The notes under the pieces are model-generated. The model was not told the DNA's origin. It made no database searches and saw only the letters and a program-made list of their open reading frames with translations. 64,000 bases of DNA from Excoecaria cochinchinensis (taxonomy: Eukaryota; Streptophyta; Magnoliopsida; Malpighiales; Euphorbiaceae). Position numbers and translations under genes: made by a program. The stretch lies in assembly GCA_947683425.1 (NCBI GenBank), contig CANTUQ010000070.1, forward strand, positions 3,498,001-3,562,000, read 5' to 3'. Of the stretch, positions 54,792-64,000 are shown piece by piece (position 1 is the stretch's first letter; the number at the start of each line of letters is the position of its first letter).

Positions 54792-57700
54792 ATGAGCAGA
54801 GTTAGACATGGATCATTAGCACCCTACGACCCTGAAATCGAGAGGACTTTGCGTCAACAAAGGAGAGCCAACAGAGACAACAACATGGAAAATGATCCTC
54901 TCCCTATTGATGAAGTTCCTCCCGAGAACGAACAAGTGCCAAGGGCACATGAAGAGGTACCAAGAAATTATGGAGGAGAAGTCCCTAGGCAGCGAACGAT
55001 AAGGGACTATGCTGTGCCAAGATGGACTGAAGATCATAGGACAATTGTGCTGCCAAGAGGAGTACAATTTGAACTGAAACCAGCAACTATCAACATGGTG
55101 CAAAGAAATCAATTTTCTGGAACAGAAGTGGAAGATCCTGCACAACACCTGGATTTATTTTTGGAGATTAGTGACACAGTGCAGATTCCAGGTGTGACAC
55201 CTGATGCTGTAAGACTGAAATTATTTCCTTTTACCTTGATTGGAAAGGCAAGGGAGTGGTTGCAAATGTTACCAAGACAGTCAATTACATCGTGGGATCA
55301 ATTGCAAGAAAGGTTTCTGATGAAATTTTTCCCACCTAAAAAAACAGCAAATATTCGCAACAGCATTTTTCAATTTAGTCAATTGAGTGATGAGCCTTTT
55401 TATGAGGCTTGGGAAAGATTCAGAAGATTGTTAAGAAGCTGTCCGCATCATGAAATACCAATTTACCATCTGATGCAACAATTTTATTCTGGTATTTCAC
55501 CACAAACAAAATCTTTGTTGGATGCATCATCAGGAGGTTCTTTTATGAATAGAATACCAGAAGAAGCATTCCAGCTGCTGGATGAAATGGCATCAAATGA
55601 CGCTCAGTGGGCTAATCCTAGATCAGTCCCAAGAAGACAAGGAATACATAGTGTAGATGAAGTGTCAATGCTGAGGGCACAGGTGGAGTCAATGCAGAAC
55701 GAGATGAAAAACTTAAGAGTGAAAAATGTAGCCTCTGTTTCTCAAGAAGATGAGTGGTATGAAAGTGGGCAATATGCTCAAGAGAGTGCAGCAATGGGAA
55801 ATGTTAATGCTGTAGGGGATTATCGAAGGAGTGACCCTTATAGTAACTCATACAACCCGGGCTGGAGAAATCACCCGAATTTTGCTTGGAAAGATGGAAA
55901 TCAGAATGCCTCATCCTCTCACCCACCAGCAAGACCACCGTTCAACCAAAGTACTCAGCACAATCAAGGACATTCATACCAACCCCAATCATCCAACCAA
56001 TACCAAATGCCATATCCACCCCATCACAACCATGGACAAAACTTCAATCAACCACAAGCTCAAACATACCATCCACCGGGATACCAACCTAGACCACCTA
56101 TGCAAGAGAAAAAGCCAAACCTTGAGGATATGGTGGCTAGCTTCATAAACAGTCAGCAACAATTCATGACAAATCAAGAAGTTAGGTGGAAATCTCAAGA
56201 GCAGTGGAACCGAAACCAAGATGCTTCTATGAGAAATCTGGAAACTCAGTTAGGTCAGCTTGCAAATTCTGTATCCCAAAGGCAGCCAGGAACATTTCCC
56301 TCAAATGTGGATCGGAATCCAAAAGAGGAAGCAAAAGCAATTACACTGCGAAGTGGAAAGGATGTTGCACAAAGAGAAAATCAAGGTAAAAATCCTTCAT
56401 CAGAAAAGGAGGAGCCAACACGGACGGTAAGTAATTCTAACTCTGATTTAGAAATGAATGAAAATGCTCCTAAAAAGGATAAAGGTAAAAGTATAGTGAA
56501 TCCAAGGGTAGAGGATCTCGACATAAATAGACTGCCATTTCCTGCTGTTGCTAGACAAGAAAAGAAAAATGAGCAAAAAGCTAGGTTTATAGAAATGTTT
56601 AAAAAATTACACATTAATTTACCATTTGCTGAAGCTTTAGCTCATATGCCCAACTATGCTAAATTTATGAAAGAACTATGTTCTAATAAAAAGAAATTAG
56701 AAGGGCATGGAACTGTTCAACTAACAGAAAATTGCAGTGCTATAATCATGAACAAGATCCCTGAGAAATTGGAAGATCCAGGTAGCTTCACTGTACCTTG
56801 TGCTATTGGTGAAAATTTTTATGGTAATGCTTTGTGTGATTTAGGTGCAAGCATAAATCTAATGCCTTATTCTATTTGCAGGAAGCTGAATTTTGGTGAT
56901 CTTAGGGAGACGGGAATGAGACTCCAACTTGCGGACAGGTCGGTGAGGCGACCCAAGGGAGTGATAGAGGACCTGTTAGTGAAAGTGGGGAAGTTTATTT
57001 TCCCAGTAGATTTTGTGGTGATGGAAATGGAAGAGGATAGGAAAGTACCACTTATTGTGGGGAGACCATTTTTAAACACAGCAAAAGCTTTGATTGATGT
57101 GAATGGGCAAACCGTTACCCTGAGATTCAATGATGAAAAATTAGTTGTTGATATGAACAAAGCTCAAAGGTATCCATCAGATGATATAGAAGAATCTGCT
57201 TATTTTGTGGATACAATAGACAAGTGTATAGAAGAGGTGCAAGAGGAAATGTTAGAAGCTGATCCGGTGAATGAGGATTTACTGCATTCTTTGGAGAATG
57301 AAAAATTGGAAGATGAGGAAGTGATTGCAGCTGTGGAGCAAGAGAGTGAAGAAGAAAGCACACAGGAAGAAGGACTGAACCTGGAAAAGGGGGATACACA
57401 TTCTGAACTTAACCCTCTTCCTTCACATTTAAAATATATATTTTTAGAAGATAATGCAAAACCAGTAATTATTTCATCTTTATTGACAGGTTTGGAAGAA
57501 ATGCTTATTGAAGTCCTCAAGAAGCATAAAGGAGCAATTGGCTGGTCAACTTCAGATTTAAAAGGAATCAGTCCCAGCTATTGTACACACCGGATACCTA
57601 TGGAAACTGACTTCAAACCGGTGGTGCAACCACAAAGGCGGCTAAATCCAGCAATGCAAGAAGTGGTGAAAAAGGAGGTACTTAAGCTCCTTGATGCAGG

Positions 57701-60296
57701 TATTATCTATCCCATTTCTGATAGCAATTGGATAAGTCCAGTCCAATGTGTACCAAAGAAAGGAGGGATGACAGTTGTAGCCAACGAAAAAAATGAATTA
57801 ATTCCCACACGCACGGTGACATGGTGGAGAGTGTGCATAGACTATAGGAGGTTAAATAATGCAACCAGAAAGGATCATTTTCCTTTACCTTTCATTGACC
57901 AAATGTTGGAAAGATTGGCAGGAAATGGATTCTATTGTTTTTTAGATGGATATTCAGGTTACATGCAAATACCTATAGCTCCAGAAGATCAAGAAAAGAC
58001 CACATTTACCTGTCCCTATGGCACCTTTGCATACAGGAGAATGCCCTTCGGGCTGTGCAACGCACCGGCTACATTTCAGCGGTGTATGATGGCAATTTTT
58101 CATGACTTCATAGAGAAATTTATGGAGGTGTTCAGGGACGACTTTACCATTTATGGGAGTGATTTTGAGAGCTGCCTTAAGCATTTAGATTTGGTGTTAG
58201 AAAGGTGTAAGAAGACCAACTTGGTGCTGAATTGGGAAAAATGCCATTTCATGGTAAGGGAAGGCATTGTACTTGGCCACAAAATTTCTGAGAAGGGGAT
58301 AGAGGTTGATAAGGCTAAGGTAGAGGTAATAGAAAAGTTACCACCCCCAACTAGTGTAAAAGGCATTAGAAGTTTTTTGGGACATGCAGGATTTTACCGC
58401 CGGTTTATCAAAGATTTTTCAAAAATTGCTAAACCTTTATCAAATTTGTTGATGAAAGATGCTCCTTTTAATTTTGACGATGAATGTATGCTGGCTTTTC
58501 AGACTTTGAAACAGAGGCTCATTTCAGCCCCGGTGATTATTTCCCCGGATTGGAATTTGTCTTTTGAATTAATGTGTGATGCTAGTGATTTTGCAGTTGG
58601 TGCAGTACTTGGGCAGCGAAGAGAGAAGGTATTTTGTGCGGTTTATTATGCAAGTCACATTTTGACAGGAGCTCAAATGAATTACACCACAACGGAGAAG
58701 GAACTTCTTGCAATCGTGTATGCATTCGAAAAATTCAGGCCATATTTGTTGGGAGCAAGAATTGTGGTGTGGTCTGACCATGCTGCCCTGAGACACTTAT
58801 TTGCAAAGAAGGAATCCAAACCAAGACTGATCAGATGGGTACTTCTACTGCAAGAATTCGACCTAGAAATTAAAGATAAGAAGGGAGCAGAAAACTTTGT
58901 AGCAGACCATTTGTCAAGACTGGAAAATGCTCACATTGAGAAAGGGGAGATTTCAGATTTATTCCCTGATGAACATATTTGCGCTTTATTTGAAAATGAG
59001 ATTTCTGTTCCTTGGTTTGCTAATTTAGCTAATTTTCTCGCAGGAGGATTTATGCCAAAGGATTTCACCTGGCAGCAGAAAAAGAAGTTGAAAGCTGATG
59101 CAAAGCATTATATTTGGGATGATCCTTATTTATTTCGTTTGTGTGCAGATCAAGTGCTGAGAAGATGTATTCCAGATGAGGAGAAAGGTGAGATTATCAC
59201 AGCCTGTCATAGTGGAGAAGCTGGTGGACATCATGGACCAAACAGAACGGTAATGAAAATTTTATCTTCTGTTTTTTTTTGGCCTACAATATTCAAAGAT
59301 GTTCAATCTTATGTGAAAGCTTGTGATAGATGCCAGAGAGTAGGGAATATATCAAAGAGAGATGAGATGCCTTTGACCAATATGCTTGAGGTAGAGCTTT
59401 TTGATATATGGGGAATTGACTTTATGGGACCCTTTCCGGTTTCCTATGGTTGTGAATATATTTTAGTGACCGTTGATTACGTAAGTAAGTGGGTAGAGGC
59501 TGTGGCCACTAAAACCTGTGATGCCAAAGTTGTGCTTAAATTTTTGAGGAAAAATATATTTACCCGATATGGAACCCCGAGAGCAATCATCAGTGATGGT
59601 GGTAAACATTTTGTGAACCATCAATTTAAAGCTTTATTGAAAAAATTTGGTGTTAGACATAAGGTGACAACCCCTTATCATGCTCAGGCCAATGGACAGG
59701 TTGAGGTATCCAATAGAGAGTTGAAAGCCATTTTAGAGAAAACAGTCAGTGTATCTAGGAAGGATTGGTCCCTTAAGCTAGATGACGCTCTTTGGGCTTA
59801 TAGAACAGCTTTTAAGACACCCATTGGAATGTCCCCATTCAGGCTGATGTTTGGAAAGTCATGTCATCTTTCGGTCGAGTTAGAACATAAGGCATATTGG
59901 GCTACGAAATTTTTGAACTTTGATCTTGAAAGTGCAGGAAAATGTAGGTCCCTACAGCTGAATGAATTGGAGGAGTTCAGATTTTGGGCATATAATCATG
60001 CTGATAAGTACAAGAGCAACACAAAAAAATGGCATGATCGAAGGATAGTAAGAAAAGAATTTGTTCCAGGAATGAAAGTTTTGTTATATGAAAGCAGGTT
60101 GCGATTGTTCCCTGGAAAATTAAAATCAAGGTGGACGGGTCCTTTTGAAGTCGTCGCGGTCGAAAAATTCGGAGCTGTTACCATCAGAAAGCAATCTGGG
60201 AGCACGGGATTTAAGGTAAATGGTCATCGTCTAAAACCTTATTTTGAAAACCACGCTGAAGGTGCAGCAGTGGCTATATTCTTGGACGATGAATAA
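54792..60296 (+). CDS. Athila Gag-Pol polyprotein (1834 aa)
   Basis: The first ATG of the frame is at 54792 (MSRVRHGSLAPYD). Gag (retrotransposon gag domain) covers about residues 105-300, followed by a Gln/Asn/Pro-rich linker. Protease has DLGAS with its Asp at about 686 and IVGRPF downstream. RT covers about 960-1180. Its active site reads FRDD at about 1117-1120, where Athila-type RTs normally have a hydrophobic residue before DD. RNase H begins with CDAS (Asp about 1266). Integrase has an HHCC-type zinc region, then the core triad Asp 1546, Asp 1605, Glu 1641 (D-58-D-35-E), and no chromodomain. The frame has no stop. It encodes the particle proteins and enzymes for reverse transcription and integration. 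The Arg in the RT motif may impair activity. Confidence 0.95.
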   Translation: MSRVRHGSLAPYDPEIERTLRQQRRANRDNNMENDPLPIDEVPPENEQVPRAHEEVPRNYGGEVPRQRTIRDYAVPRWTEDHRTIVLPRGVQFELKPATINMVQRNQFSGTEVEDPAQHLDLFLEISDTVQIPGVTPDAVRLKLFPFTLIGKAREWLQMLPRQSITSWDQLQERFLMKFFPPKKTANIRNSIFQFSQLSDEPFYEAWERFRRLLRSCPHHEIPIYHLMQQFYSGISPQTKSLLDASSGGSFMNRIPEEAFQLLDEMASNDAQWANPRSVPRRQGIHSVDEVSMLRAQVESMQNEMKNLRVKNVASVSQEDEWYESGQYAQESAAMGNVNAVGDYRRSDPYSNSYNPGWRNHPNFAWKDGNQNASSSHPPARPPFNQSTQHNQGHSYQPQSSNQYQMPYPPHHNHGQNFNQPQAQTYHPPGYQPRPPMQEKKPNLEDMVASFINSQQQFMTNQEVRWKSQEQWNRNQDASMRNLETQLGQLANSVSQRQPGTFPSNVDRNPKEEAKAITLRSGKDVAQRENQGKNPSSEKEEPTRTVSNSNSDLEMNENAPKKDKGKSIVNPRVEDLDINRLPFPAVARQEKKNEQKARFIEMFKKLHINLPFAEALAHMPNYAKFMKELCSNKKKLEGHGTVQLTENCSAIIMNKIPEKLEDPGSFTVPCAIGENFYGNALCDLGASINLMPYSICRKLNFGDLRETGMRLQLADRSVRRPKGVIEDLLVKVGKFIFPVDFVVMEMEEDRKVPLIVGRPFLNTAKALIDVNGQTVTLRFNDEKLVVDMNKAQRYPSDDIEESAYFVDTIDKCIEEVQEEMLEADPVNEDLLHSLENEKLEDEEVIAAVEQESEEESTQEEGLNLEKGDTHSELNPLPSHLKYIFLEDNAKPVIISSLLTGLEEMLIEVLKKHKGAIGWSTSDLKGISPSYCTHRIPMETDFKPVVQPQRRLNPAMQEVVKKEVLKLLDAGIIYPISDSNWISPVQCVPKKGGMTVVANEKNELIPTRTVTWWRVCIDYRRLNNATRKDHFPLPFIDQMLERLAGNGFYCFLDGYSGYMQIPIAPEDQEKTTFTCPYGTFAYRRMPFGLCNAPATFQRCMMAIFHDFIEKFMEVFRDDFTIYGSDFESCLKHLDLVLERCKKTNLVLNWEKCHFMVREGIVLGHKISEKGIEVDKAKVEVIEKLPPPTSVKGIRSFLGHAGFYRRFIKDFSKIAKPLSNLLMKDAPFNFDDECMLAFQTLKQRLISAPVIISPDWNLSFELMCDASDFAVGAVLGQRREKVFCAVYYASHILTGAQMNYTTTEKELLAIVYAFEKFRPYLLGARIVVWSDHAALRHLFAKKESKPRLIRWVLLLQEFDLEIKDKKGAENFVADHLSRLENAHIEKGEISDLFPDEHICALFENEISVPWFANLANFLAGGFMPKDFTWQQKKKLKADAKHYIWDDPYLFRLCADQVLRRCIPDEEKGEIITACHSGEAGGHHGPNRTVMKILSSVFFWPTIFKDVQSYVKACDRCQRVGNISKRDEMPLTNMLEVELFDIWGIDFMGPFPVSYGCEYILVTVDYVSKWVEAVATKTCDAKVVLKFLRKNIFTRYGTPRAIISDGGKHFVNHQFKALLKKFGVRHKVTTPYHAQANGQVEVSNRELKAILEKTVSVSRKDWSLKLDDALWAYRTAFKTPIGMSPFRLMFGKSCHLSVELEHKAYWATKFLNFDLESAGKCRSLQLNELEEFRFWAYNHADKYKSNTKKWHDRRIVRKEFVPGMKVLLYESRLRLFPGKLKSRWTGPFEVVAVEKFGAVTIRKQSGSTGFKVNGHRLKPYFENHAEGAAVAIFLDDE

Positions 60297-60518
60297 GGTG
60301 AGTTCAAAGTCTAGCTGAGACTAAAAATCAGAACTAAATTAATTTCTATTCTTATTATCTTTTGTTTTAATTTATTAAGACTGGTTATTTTTAGTTTGTA
60401 GGTCATTTGTACTTTTATTTAGTAGTCTGTTGATTTTTGAACGTAATGTAAAAATGTTTTAGAGTACTTGGTGAAATTGTTGTTTATTTAAAGGGTTAGT
60501 TTTTCTAAAAAACTCGTT

Positions 60519-60698
60519 TTACACGGCGGTGAGGTATCCTCATACCGCCGTGTGAAGCGTGCATTTTCATAACTGTTTCAGTGGCTTTGTACACGACGGT
60601 GAGGAATCCTCATACCGCCGTGTAATAGGTCGAATTGAAAATCCCCATTTGCAGTCACGTTGTACACGGCGGTATGGCTGTATCATACCGCCGTGTAA
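60519..60698. repeat. Hairpin array II (three units) between pol and ORF3
   Basis: Left/right arms start at 60521/60544, 60591/60614 and 60664/60687. The second unit has ACACGACGGT on the left, a mismatch to its right arm. Inner stems are GAGG with CCTC, GAGG with CCTC, and TATG with CATA. Centres are about 70 bp apart. The arms are the same as in array I of the LTR. Confidence 0.9.
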
Positions 60699-60873
60699 CA
60701 CGTTAAACCCTGTTTTAAAAAACCCCACTGTCATCAGTTTTCTTTTAAAATTTTTCCCCCTCTCGCCTCTCTCTACCCGATACCCACAATTTGTGAAATT
60801 TCTTCTTTCTCGTTTGGTTTAAACACAATTCCAGAGCATCTTTTGCACATCTAATCAGCATTCTTCAAATCAA

Positions 60874-61687
60874 GTAAGTTTTCTTTCTCTCTTTTCTTTT
60901 TAATTTTGTTTTCTGTTGTTTTAGGGTTTTTGTATTTTTCAAATTTCCTTCCTCTTAATTCTTTCTTTCTTCAAGCAATGCGTGAATTGTATGCTTTAAT
61001 CTTTAAGTAATGGCTGGATTTTGTGTTTTAATTTTCAATTGGAGGCTGATTTGGTGTTGTATTCCTTTAAATTTTATTTTATTCCGTAATTGGGAGGGGC
61101 TAGATGTATGAGGCATTCTTCTGATTTATGTCTTTATTTGGTGTCTGAATTTGTGTTTTATTCCCTTGAATTATATTGCTTTGCTTACTTGGTGGGTTGT
61201 TTGATGCTAATTGGAAAAATCGGGGTTAACAATTGCATGAAAGATTTTGTTTCTATATACAAAAAGTGATGCTCACCAAGTATTTGACAAAATGCCTAAA
61301 TGAGTGTTCATTAACCCTTCTCTGTCATATAGTTGCTGTCAAACATGGTTTTTCTTTTGGGCTTCCATACACTCTGCAATATGGTTGTCTCGAGCTGTGA
61401 TTATCGTTTGAGTGGGCATTTAAGCATGTAAACATTAGGGCTGCATGACAATTTGTTGAGAATGCTGTAATTTTTCACAATTTATTTCTTTTGTGCATTT
61501 GCTGCTAAGGGAACTAGGGGGTGTTATCAGAATTGCTAGCCTGTGTCATTGTTAAAGTTTATCATTATAGCATTGCTGTCTCATTGATCTGCAATTTGTT
61601 TTAAGCTCAATTACGGCTCGCTTACTATTTTGTTGCAATGTAAGCTATTGTTCTCCTCTCTCTAATTGTGTTTATTTATTAATGCAG
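60874..61687 (+). other. Predicted 814-bp intron upstream of ORF3
   Basis: The donor CAA/GTAAGT is at 60874 and the acceptor TTTATTTATTAATGCAG ends at 61687. The interior is T-rich, as in plant introns. Splicing would join A60873 to T61688-G61689 and form an ATG in frame with ORF3. Splicing has not been shown. Confidence 0.65.
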
Positions 61688-62952
61688 TGGCTCCAAAAAG
61701 ATCTAGAACAGACCAGGCATCGTCTTCTCGAGATAGCTCTATACCCTCGTGGGTCCCGACCAGATGCCACACCGCATACGAATGTCTAACAGCGGCAACC
61801 TTCCTACCATCTACATTTCTTGATTTTGATTCACTACAAAGCTTGGGCATACGTGACGAAATCAATGAGTTGATTGAGGGGATAGGATGGACAGACTTCT
61901 TTCAGAAAAGGAAGCGAGTTCACCCGAAGTTGACTCGGGATTTTCTCGCAACCGTAGATTGCAAGATTGATAATGATGATGAGGAAGATCCCGGAGAGGT
62001 AACATTCTGGTTAAACAAGAGGAAACACACACTGACCTTTAATGAATTTGCAGATGCATTGGGTTTTCCATTGGATGGAGCTCGCTATGTGCCAGATGTG
62101 GATAAACAAACTATTTGGGAAACCATTCGAGATCCAATCACGGCTACCCGATATGTCACTGGACAATCAAAGGCGCATCACCTTAGAGATCATGCTTTGA
62201 GGATCTTGCATCGATTTTTTTCCCTTTCTTTTTATGGACACATTGAAGCTGCTGGCGTGGTAAACCAGGCTGAGGCATTATTTTTACATTGCATGATCAA
62301 CCAGATCCGGTTAAATGGAGCTTATTTCTTATGGAAAAAATTTGAGGACTTGCAGGCTAATCCCAGGAAAGTAAAGAAGATAGCGATCGGATGGGTGGTC
62401 ACAGTATTGGCTAAAAGAATAGGCCTTAGCTCATTGGGACCAGATTTAGGAGATAGTCATTTCCTAGACTACAAGATGTTGAAGAATTTAAGGATCATTG
62501 TGGATGATCATCAGTTTCATGAACAAGTCAGACTGTCCACAAGGGAAGAATACTTGCGCCTCATTGAAAGGGGTCGAGTACAGTTGCCAGTGGAAGGTGC
62601 TGAAGATGAGGATGAGCAGCCAGAGGAGGCTGCAGGTGCAGCTGCTGCAGGACCTGCCCCAGCCATCCCAGCCTATGATTTCTCCCAGTTTACTGCCCAT
62701 TTTGAGGCTTTGCAGACTGGACAGGCTCAGATCAATTCTCGCTTAGACCAGTGGGAGAGCTTCATGGAGGATACCCATGCTGAACATGTTCAGCTTATGG
62801 GACGATTAGATATGCATGAGCAGCAGTTAGCTTTGCAAGCACAGAGTCTGTCAAGGCTGGAGCATTCCATATATCTCTCTCGGCAGGAGCAGGAGCAGTT
62901 TTATCAGACCATGAGAGATCGTTTCCCTCCACCACCACCTCCACAGGACTGA
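61688..62952 (+). CDS. Athila ORF3, ATHILA ORF-1-like protein (421 aa if spliced)
   Basis: With the predicted splice the protein starts Met-APKRSR. Without it, an ATG at 61666 would add MCLFINAV from the intron end. Residues about 20-290 look globular. They include SLGIRDEINELIEGIGWTDF, then HPKLTRDFLATV, FNEFADALGFPLDG and LRILHRFFSLSF, a layout like the ATHILA ORF-1 family of unknown function. After an acidic Glu/Asp and Ala/Pro-rich linker (about 300-325), residues 330-405 are Gln/Leu-rich with coiled-coil character. The tail is a proline run. No signal peptide or transmembrane span is visible, so an envelope role is unsupported. It is the only intact accessory ORF in the window. Confidence 0.82.
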
Positions 62953-64000
62953 ATTTTCTGGGAGTTCTCTGATCTTTTATTTTGCTACTTTCGTTCTTTT
63001 TGGTTGACTGAATTACTTGCTGGGGACAGCAAGCTTTTAAGTATGGGGTAACTAGTTTTTGTAACTTGGATGTGACTAACCCTGCAGTACTTTAGTAAGC
63101 TTAATTTTAGTATTTTTTTTGAGTAAGTTTAATTTTATATTTTAGTATTTCTTTTGAGTAAGTTTAATTTTATCAAAGTTTAATATTGTTATTTCTTTTG
63201 CATTTATATTTTAGAAGTTATATTTTTTGCTTTTTGATAATGATTTCTTTCGTTAGTTGTTTAAGTTTTATTTTATGATTTAAGCTCATCAATTTGACTC
63301 ATGCTTAGCTTAACAAATTTTTAAGTTGATATTCCAGCTCAATCTTGAAAAGGTCATTCAGAGCACTTAGTCTGCAAGAGAGTAAGATTCTGTCTTAAAG
63401 TTATTTTTCTTAACAATTTTCAAAGTAGAAATATACAATTGCAATTTCCATGAATTGTGCACTTAGGCCAGTTTTTACAAATAAAGAAAAACCAGCATGA
63501 AATCTTTTGATCAGAAAGATTTTAGAACACTAGAACCTTCCTCATTGCCCTTCAAAACGACATAACAATTAAGACATAAATGTTGACATGATTTAGGCAT
63601 TAATTCTTTTGAGAAGCTACTTAAAATAAACTTTATCCCACCTATTGAATTAATTTTCCATTGCTAACCCCTTTGAGCTGAATTGGTATGCTAAAAGCGT
63701 ACTCTGAAATTTTTCTTGTTACACACTTAATATGCCATTTAACTTAAATGCTTTTGCCTATCCCTTCTAAGACTTGGCCACTCTAGGATTGGGTTGGGAA
63801 GACATTGAAAGTTGAAATAAGGTGTTTAGTATTAAATAAGTGAGGGTACGAAAAAAAAAAATTAAAGAATTTTGGGATATTGCTTGACAAGTAAGTTGTA
63901 AGAAATAGAGGATATAAGTATTCCACTAAGTTCAATTCTCTATTTAAAAAAAAAATGTGTATATATATATATATATAATATTTAATTCTGAGTATAGCAA
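62953..64000 (+). other. 3' UTR of the Athila element
   Basis: It begins with GGGGACAGCAAGCTTTTAAG and TATGGGG near 63023-63049, a motif usual after the last ORF of Tat/Athila elements. TTTTGAGTAAGTTTAATTTTAT is repeated at about 63116-63175. The rest is AT-rich non-coding sequence, with a (TA)n tract near 63961-63977. No LTR start matching TGATAAGTTT is found before the window ends. Confidence 0.6.

Larger units (their letters stand above)
60297..61687 (+). other. Inter-ORF region between gag-pol and ORF3
   Basis: It holds a T-rich stretch, hairpin array II, a CT-rich leader-like segment (about 60740-60870) and the predicted intron 60874-61687. An 87-residue frame at 60559-60822 runs through the hairpins and is not regarded as a gene. 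Confidence 0.7.
52858..64000 (+). mobile_element. Athila-type Ty3/gypsy element, near intact, runs off the window
   Basis: The parts are a 1.8-kb 5' LTR, an Asp-tRNA primer site, a single gag-pol ORF, an inter-ORF region with hairpins, a predicted intron, ORF3 and a long 3' UTR. The 3' LTR is expected after 64000, so LTR identity and the 5-bp target duplication (left candidate GTGCC, 52853-52857) cannot be checked. Primer type, LTR length, absence of a chromodomain, DLGAS protease and a third ORF all fit Athila. The intact 1834-residue frame suggests this is the youngest large element here. Confidence 0.92.

Noticed and set aside
61666..61689. ATG at 61666 as the ORF3 start
   Set aside because: It lies in the pyrimidine-rich intron tail and adds residues unlike the rest. 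The splice-made ATG fits better, though it is unproven.

Overview
This is a stretch of plant nuclear DNA made almost entirely of transposable elements. It is AT-rich and full of (TA)n and (ATT)n microsatellites. Ty1/copia and Ty3/gypsy LTR retrotransposons carry plant-type primer sites (initiator-Met and Asp tRNA), and CACTA, hAT and Tourist-type DNA elements are present. No intact host gene was found. The species cannot be named from the sequence. The only long intact reading frames belong to a young Athila-type gypsy element at the right end.

Layout. 1-2161 is the right end of a CACTA transposon, abutting a gypsy LTR fragment. 2162-10022 is AT-rich sequence with two hAT MITEs, one fresh and one decayed. 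10023-15531 is a three-deep nest: a solo LTR holds a Tourist-like MITE, which holds a second solo LTR of the same family in the opposite orientation. 15532-17929 has a 321-bp repeat and a LINE RNase H relic. 17930-19960 is a copia LTR with a decayed gag. 19961-22770 looks like long-LTR gypsy sequence with short hairpins and a 0.58-kb tandem duplication. A CACTA left end starts at 22771 and is followed by minus-strand exon fragments of host genes, one a metallo-beta-lactamase-fold hydrolase, split by another solo LTR (24804-27082).

28021-29081 is a third hAT MITE. 29822-38566 is a decayed copia element with a fourth hAT MITE in its leader. It is fused through a deletion to a Sirevirus-like copia element (38567-51928), whose primer binding site was split by another solo LTR (39809-42698) and which has an extra ORF after pol. 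From 52858 to beyond the window end is the Athila element: 5' LTR, Asp-tRNA primer site, an uninterrupted 1834-residue gag-pol, an inter-ORF region, a predicted intron and a third ORF. Its 3' LTR lies outside the window.

Most unusual signals. (1) Seven GC-rich hairpins with shared outer arms and covarying inner stems occur in the Athila element, four in the LTR and three between pol and ORF3. (2) A predicted intron builds the ORF3 start codon across its splice junction. (3) The extra ORF of the copia element and ORF3 of the gypsy element appear related. (4) The solo-LTR family carries a GC-rich, hairpin-containing block that differs from copy to copy.
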